NCBI GenBank assembly: GCA_947683425.1
Contig: CANTUQ010000106.1
Span: 3,310,001-3,374,000 of the forward strand
Direction of reading: 5' to 3'
Origin: Excoecaria cochinchinensis
Lineage: Eukaryota; Streptophyta; Magnoliopsida; Malpighiales; Euphorbiaceae
Length of the DNA: 64,000 bases
Positions 59,701 to 64,000 of this stretch are shown in pieces. Made by a program: the position numbers and the translations under genes. The stretch's first letter is position 1. Each line of letters starts with the position of its first letter. The notes under the pieces were generated by a model. The model worked only from the letters and a program-made list of their open reading frames with translations, did no database searches and had not been told where the DNA came from.

Positions 59701-60083
59701 TGGCTGTAAGTATGTAAGATTTAACTGTACTTTCTGCATGGTGTTGTTATGAATGTGAAGTTATGTGATTATGTCTTCGGTCTCCGCTATTAGAGTGTTT
59801 TCGGCATGATGTTTTATATTTTAGAGTTGCGCAGCGGTAATGTGGTGCTTTGGATGTCGTCCCTTGGATTTGGTTAGTGTGTGTATGGCATGTCAAAGTA
59901 TGATAGATTGCTAGTATTCTTAACATGATGATTGGGTGCGTTATCATAAGGTAATCTTGTCGCATTTGATTGGGTTGTCAGTTCATGCATGGGTACTTGG
60001 TTATGACAATTGCATGTGTAAATCTCATGTGACTTCGCACGGTAAGGTACTGATATTTGATACCATTGTAGGTTTATGCATGT
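56713..60083 (+). mobile_element. LTR-C, TGTCACACCCC gypsy-type LTR, plus strand, 3' truncated
   Basis: Starts TGTCACACCCCAAAATAGCC, the plus-strand form of the start seen on minus in the solo LTRs. A purine-rich then CT-rich leader (57060-57180) and a donor-like AGGTGAGTTGG (57235) follow, then a GTCACGAGTCGTGAC cassette (57895-58225), an AT-rich stretch, and phrases GGCATGCCTAATAGAGTC and GACCCTGATCAGGTCCCCC (59140-59210) that recur inverted at 61180-61240. About 200 bases of expected 3' end, including the double hairpin, are missing where LTR-D begins. No coding region is convincing. Confidence 0.72.
57895..58225. repeat. GTCACGAGTCGTGAC word cassette in LTR-C
   Basis: About ten copies of GTCACGAGTCGTGAC, GTCACGACTCGTGACTC or close variants (GTCACGACACGTGAC, GTCACGATGCGTGAC), many in a larger repeating unit GAGGCAAGTCACGAGTCG. 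It lies 1.2-1.5 kb from the LTR start, the same place as the cassettes in the solo LTRs, with a different word. Confidence 0.85.
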
Positions 60084-61960
60084 TGTCACACCCCCATCCG
60101 ACACCCCCGTTGAAAGGGCACTGGCGGTTGTGCTACTCGGAACGAAGCATACATTCACACATAATAAGCATACAGAAATACGAGGGAATTAAAAACTTTT
60201 GAGGGCACAAGCTGATCATGCATTATCTCACACAGACACACAAGCACTAAGCGGAAGCATACTCTCATACAAACATGCATTCATTCAGCGGAAGCATTCA
60301 TTAGGCAGAAAAGGTACAAAAACTAATCCAAAACGTCAATACTTGAAAACACTTACATAGTCCAAATATTACATCAAGATCTTTATATATATACATATAC
60401 AAAATGATACTGAAATACAAAATCCAAATTACATAAGCTGGTAACAAAATACAAAACTTCTAACTCCTACATGGCCGACCTTGCAGATGTGCGACTCGAA
60501 CCGAACCAAACCTGCCACCTGCATGGGAAAAGAACCCGTGCTAAGCGATAACGCTTAGTGGGGAGAACACATAAATACGGACGGCCATTCACAATGGTCG
60601 CTAAGGCATAACACACACACAAATGGCATATGCAATTATTCATAGCAGACAGATACACATGCTCTTACCAGAAGCAGAACCACCTGCATTGCATCACAAT
60701 ACTACATATACTAATTCACATATTTACCCCTAGCTTTCAAAGAGTCAAACCAGCGTACATATACACATTAATTTACATACTTATAACCATGACTGATTAT
60801 ATTCAAACACTGTCACAGAGCGATGTATGCAAACACTCATGCACAATATACGTGATAGAGTCGCATTTAACCCATTCCAAGATTCATAATCACATTCAGA
60901 TACATAACATATCCACTTGTCCAAAATCATGCTCATTCGGATATCGCATTCTCTTATTCATATCAGACAAAACAAACAGAATACCTGCTGACCCAAAATA
61001 GTGGATAACAAGTAAACGCATAGCGTACCTTACGGGCACGAATCGAATGCATAGCGTACCTTATGGGTACGAATCAAAAACCATTTTATTTTTGTCGCAT
61101 TCAAAACATTTTACAAAGAGAGGACCTTAAACAAGATCCAAAACGCATAAGGGGTTCGCGAGGAACCAAACGGGGGACCTGATCAGGGTCCAAACGTCCA
61201 AAGGTGCTGCAGCTAAAGAGACTCTATTAGGCATGCCTAACTATCCACTTACTTGACTATAGCAGGTCATGCATCATTCAAATCATGTTTCCAAGTGTAA
61301 TACATCATTATACTCACATTCATCTCAATGAATCATAAATAAGACATGCATAACCCGATAGCATTCAATAAACTATAACATATAATATAGCATACAATAC
61401 TTATTATTTGGCTAAGTTAAAAATACCCTTCACATCATGGCGCATAATTTACATATCACATCTATACATATTCACATTACGCAACCCATTTTATTAGATA
61501 TCCTTCATGTGTATACAACTTAATCTCAATTCATAATTATGTACACATTGTTCATATCATACACGTTTATATAGATTAAAGTATTATAATGCTCAATAAT
61601 GTCATTAAACTTGACTTGATTCTAATACATACAATTACACATCATTACTTCATTAGTTTGCTATTAATGTTAATCCTATTCATGTTTATTTTTCAAGTGA
61701 TAACTATTTTTATACTCATTTAATAGTCCTAAACATGCATCGGATAGATCCTATAAAGTTTCGGTGCAATACGGGTTCAATTCGGGAAGAAAAACACATA
61801 AAATGGTCAAAATAGAAGGGGTCACGGTGGTAATGGATTGGTTGTGACCATGAGGTCCAAGAATGAGCATTCTGCCCAGCATTTTCATATGTCACGGTCG
61901 CAATCATTTTGGTTCCCACCGTGACATACCAAAATGCTGCAAAACAGAATCAAAATTTCT
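60084..61960 (-). mobile_element. LTR-D, TGTCACACCCCC gypsy-type LTR, minus strand
   Basis: Starts TGTCACACCCCCATCCGAC, the 3' end of the LTR in sense, followed by CTAAGCGGAAGCAT, the double hairpin at 60522-60558, and the inverse of the LTR-C landmarks (61140-61250). A short cassette GTCACGGT...ACCGTGACA lies at about 61820-61925. The expected far end was not found, so the right limit is approximate and the copy is probably truncated. Confidence 0.6.
60522..60558 (-). other. Adjacent double hairpin in LTR-D
   Basis: Minus-strand CTAAGCG-TTAT-CGCTTAG, then CACGGG...CCCATG (one mismatch in the second stem) and CAGGT. Confidence 0.75.
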
Positions 61961-62880
61961 GGACTGGTTCACACAATAATTTTTTACAGCCTATATCAAT
62001 GTCTAACCCTAATTTTTAGGTAAAGGTCTCTTCTTAACATTTGTTCCTTTAGATGTTAGCTTTCAAATGGGACAATTATCAGGTCATTTGGACATCTATA
62101 ACTCCAGATATGAACTAAAAACTACACACTGTTCCAGTGACCCCGCCAGAACAGGTTCACCTACGCTTTGACCACCTTTGGGTTACCTAGAGCCAGAATT
62201 AGCTCAAGTACCCTCTTAGAAAGTTTTAGCTACAGATCTTAGGTTTCAGATGAAATTTGAATCAACCAAATTGAATCCTTATAACTCTACTTATAACCAA
62301 GACATCACACTGAGGTCTGGTGAAAAATAAGCAGAACTTGTCAAAATCACACTTTATCACCACAATTACTTGGTAACTCATCTAACATTATCAACACACA
62401 TTCAAATGATCAAATTATATACTCATAAACATTTAGATACATATAATATAAGAGAAAAGCAAGCAATCAAAATAAATACAATTAAAATCGCACACGATCC
62501 CTAACAATTACATGCATAAACTCATATCAAAACACTCAAATTTATGGAAAATTAAACACCAATACACATACATGGTCCAAGAGAAATTAAATTTATTTAA
62601 ATAGCAAATTAGGTTTAATGCCTTGATCATAAATTATAAACATGTTATATAATTCTCGTCATGAGTATTTATTCGTATAGTAAATTATGCTTATATTTTA
62701 ATTCATGGTTAATCGTCATATTAATTAATTCTTTGTTATAGGAATTTATTCAATTCACGGTAATTTAATTACATATCCTCATTACCTAAATATAAAATAA
62801 GTAACATTAAATTTTTCAGGCATTTTTAGACACTTTGGTGCTAATTCGGAGGTATAAAACTGATTCTAGGATGAATTGTT
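61961..62880. other. AT-rich LTR-like sequence, not resolved
   Basis: Non-coding. The style resembles the AT-rich inner part of gypsy LTRs, but I could place no boundary. Confidence 0.35.
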
Positions 62881-62887
62881 GAAGAGG

Positions 62888-62992
62888 AAGAAATTATACT
62901 AAAGCACAGCTGTGTTTTATAAAAAAAGCACAGCTGTGCTCTGCTGCTATTACGTCGATCTAATTGCCAAAAACACAGCTGTGCTCTATGTG
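62888..62992. repeat. GCACAGCTGTGC words
   Basis: Three copies of the perfect palindrome CACAGCTGTG (near 62906, 62930 and 62973), two as AGCACAGCTGTGCT, directly next to the conserved leader end of the LTR-3 element. Confidence 0.8.
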
Positions 62993-63250
62993 ACGCGCGC
63001 CGAACCCGATACAACCCAGCAAGGGCCCTCACTTTGAATCCGCTTTAGGATTCGAGGCATGAAGGTTCGCGTCTTTTGATCATGGGCGCCATGAGACATC
63101 ATCGGTGTATCCCTCCCAATAGAACATTGGGGAGAATAACCTAGCCTATTGACGCCTAAAGGCACCTTTGAGGTTTTTGGAGTCGCCACCCAATTTGCAA
63201 GAAATTGGGAAAAGGTTTCTCACCTCTAACGGTCTAAACCAGAGTTATGG
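62993..63250 (-). mobile_element. 5' leader of the LTR-3 element
   Basis: Reverse complement of the same leader as at 3731-3990, including GGTTCGGCGCGCGTCACA and GATCAAAAGACGCGAACC. The primer site TGGCGACTCC is on minus at 63179-63188. Confidence 0.68.
63179..63188 (-). promoter_or_regulatory. Primer-binding site of the LTR-3 element
   Basis: TGGCGACTCC on minus, in the same context (AAATTGGG before it) as at 3792-3801. Confidence 0.6.
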
Positions 63251-64000
63251 TGTCCGGAACTTCCCTCTTATTCATGCCTTGGTTAACTATAAATGGATTT
63301 TTAACTTCTTAAGATTATATCTCTCATCTCACGCGATTTGATGCATTTAAATTAGATAGCGCATTGAAAGCACGTAAAGAAAATAAATAAAAGCGATAAG
63401 CAAAGTAAATAAAGAAAGCGGTAAACACCCAAGCACTCAATTACAAGGGAAATAGGGGCGGAATACAACCCCAATAAAAGGAAATTAAGAATACAAATGG
63501 GGGCGGAATACAACCCCAAAATAAATAAGGTTGCCCCAAAATTAATTACAAGGGCCCAAAATGAAAGAAAATAACTTTAAACACTCACCCAAAAATGAAA
63601 TGAAAGGACATTCATAAATCGGGACATTATTTAGGGAGCATTGGTTCCCTCGCATTTGTTCGAAATTCAGGAACATTGGTTCCTTCGTATTAATTTGAAG
63701 AGGGTTCGAAGAGTCATTTTTGATTGCTTGAATTGAAAAAACCGGGATGAGTGATCCCGTTTTATTGAAAACTGACTCTTCGTTTTAATTATGATGATTT
63801 TTATTGTCGGGCTAAAATAAGGGACATTGGTCCCGGTTTTATTAGTGAAAATCCCCAATTTAATTGTAGAAATGTTTTTGTGATTTTTTATCACACACGT
63901 GCACGAATAAAGTATACATTTACAAATAGGCACATAACACATAAAAAGGGAGTTGGAGGGATCTCACCAAACCGATGTGATTCTCCGCAAGTTGCGACCC
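63251..64000 (-). mobile_element. LTR-3 (TGTAGACACC family), 3' part, runs off the window
   Basis: On minus the LTR ends ...AGTTCCGGACA at 63251. It is colinear with 3100-3730 of LTR-1: GGGATCACTCATCCCGG, GGGACCAATGTCCC and GGAACCAATGTTCC words, a GGGCCCTTGTAATTAATTT block, GCTTTCTTTATTTAC. Its 5' start lies beyond the window. Confidence 0.7.

Overview
The window is plant nuclear DNA, most likely from a eudicot. It is very AT-rich and carries Ty1-copia, Ty3-gypsy, CACTA, Mutator-type and LINE sequences nested in one another. The only host genes are two broken receptor-kinase genes of the LRK10-like type (GUB_WAK extracellular domain), a family expanded in angiosperms. No bacterial, viral or organellar gene set is present. 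I cannot name the species.

Layout. 1-1040 is AT-rich with nothing recognisable. 1041-3990 is a long LTR beginning TGTAGACACC, with its primer-binding site and leader (Tat/Ogre-like gypsy by its TGGCGACTCC site). 4928-5353 is the end of a CACTA element. 5354-15640 is two long, old LTR-like blocks (A and B), the first interrupted by a solo LTR (5813-8378, target duplication GGGCA). 15643-22294 is the 3' part of an autonomous-type CACTA element, interrupted by a second solo LTR of the same family (17253-19794, duplication CTTAT). 23257-26406 is a foldback/MITE element holding a third solo LTR (23858-26398, duplication TTATC).

26716-35273 holds the two LRK10-like pseudogenes, arranged head to head about 270 bp apart. 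The minus-strand one carries a MULE-type MITE in its coding exon (27003-27520). The plus-strand one is split by a 4.9 kb copia element (28577-33511). It also carries several stops, has lost the Asp of the DFG motif, and has a gag-only copia element just after its stop (35285-41778). That element in turn holds a 4.8 kb CACTA element (36044-40868), which holds another copy of the MITE (38822-39255).

43723-53293 is LINE debris split by a full-length copia element (44339-53056, duplication ATTGT). This copia carries an extra intact ORF before gag, an 11-copy G-box array and a 266-bp hairpin across its 3' LTR boundary. 54204-55443 is the 5' end of a fourth CACTA element. 55444-64000 is LTR on LTR: two further members of the TGTAGACACC family (55444-56712 on plus, 63251 to the edge on minus) around an inverted pair of TGTCACACCCC LTRs.

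Nothing here looks like a working host pathway. The interest lies in the mobile DNA: GC-rich cassettes of short palindromic words that sit at a fixed place in each LTR family but change their word from copy to copy, a pair of adjacent LTR hairpins whose stems change in a compensating way, and the unusual copia at 44339-53056. Target-site duplications give a clear order for many insertions. All family assignments come from reading motifs; no database search was possible.
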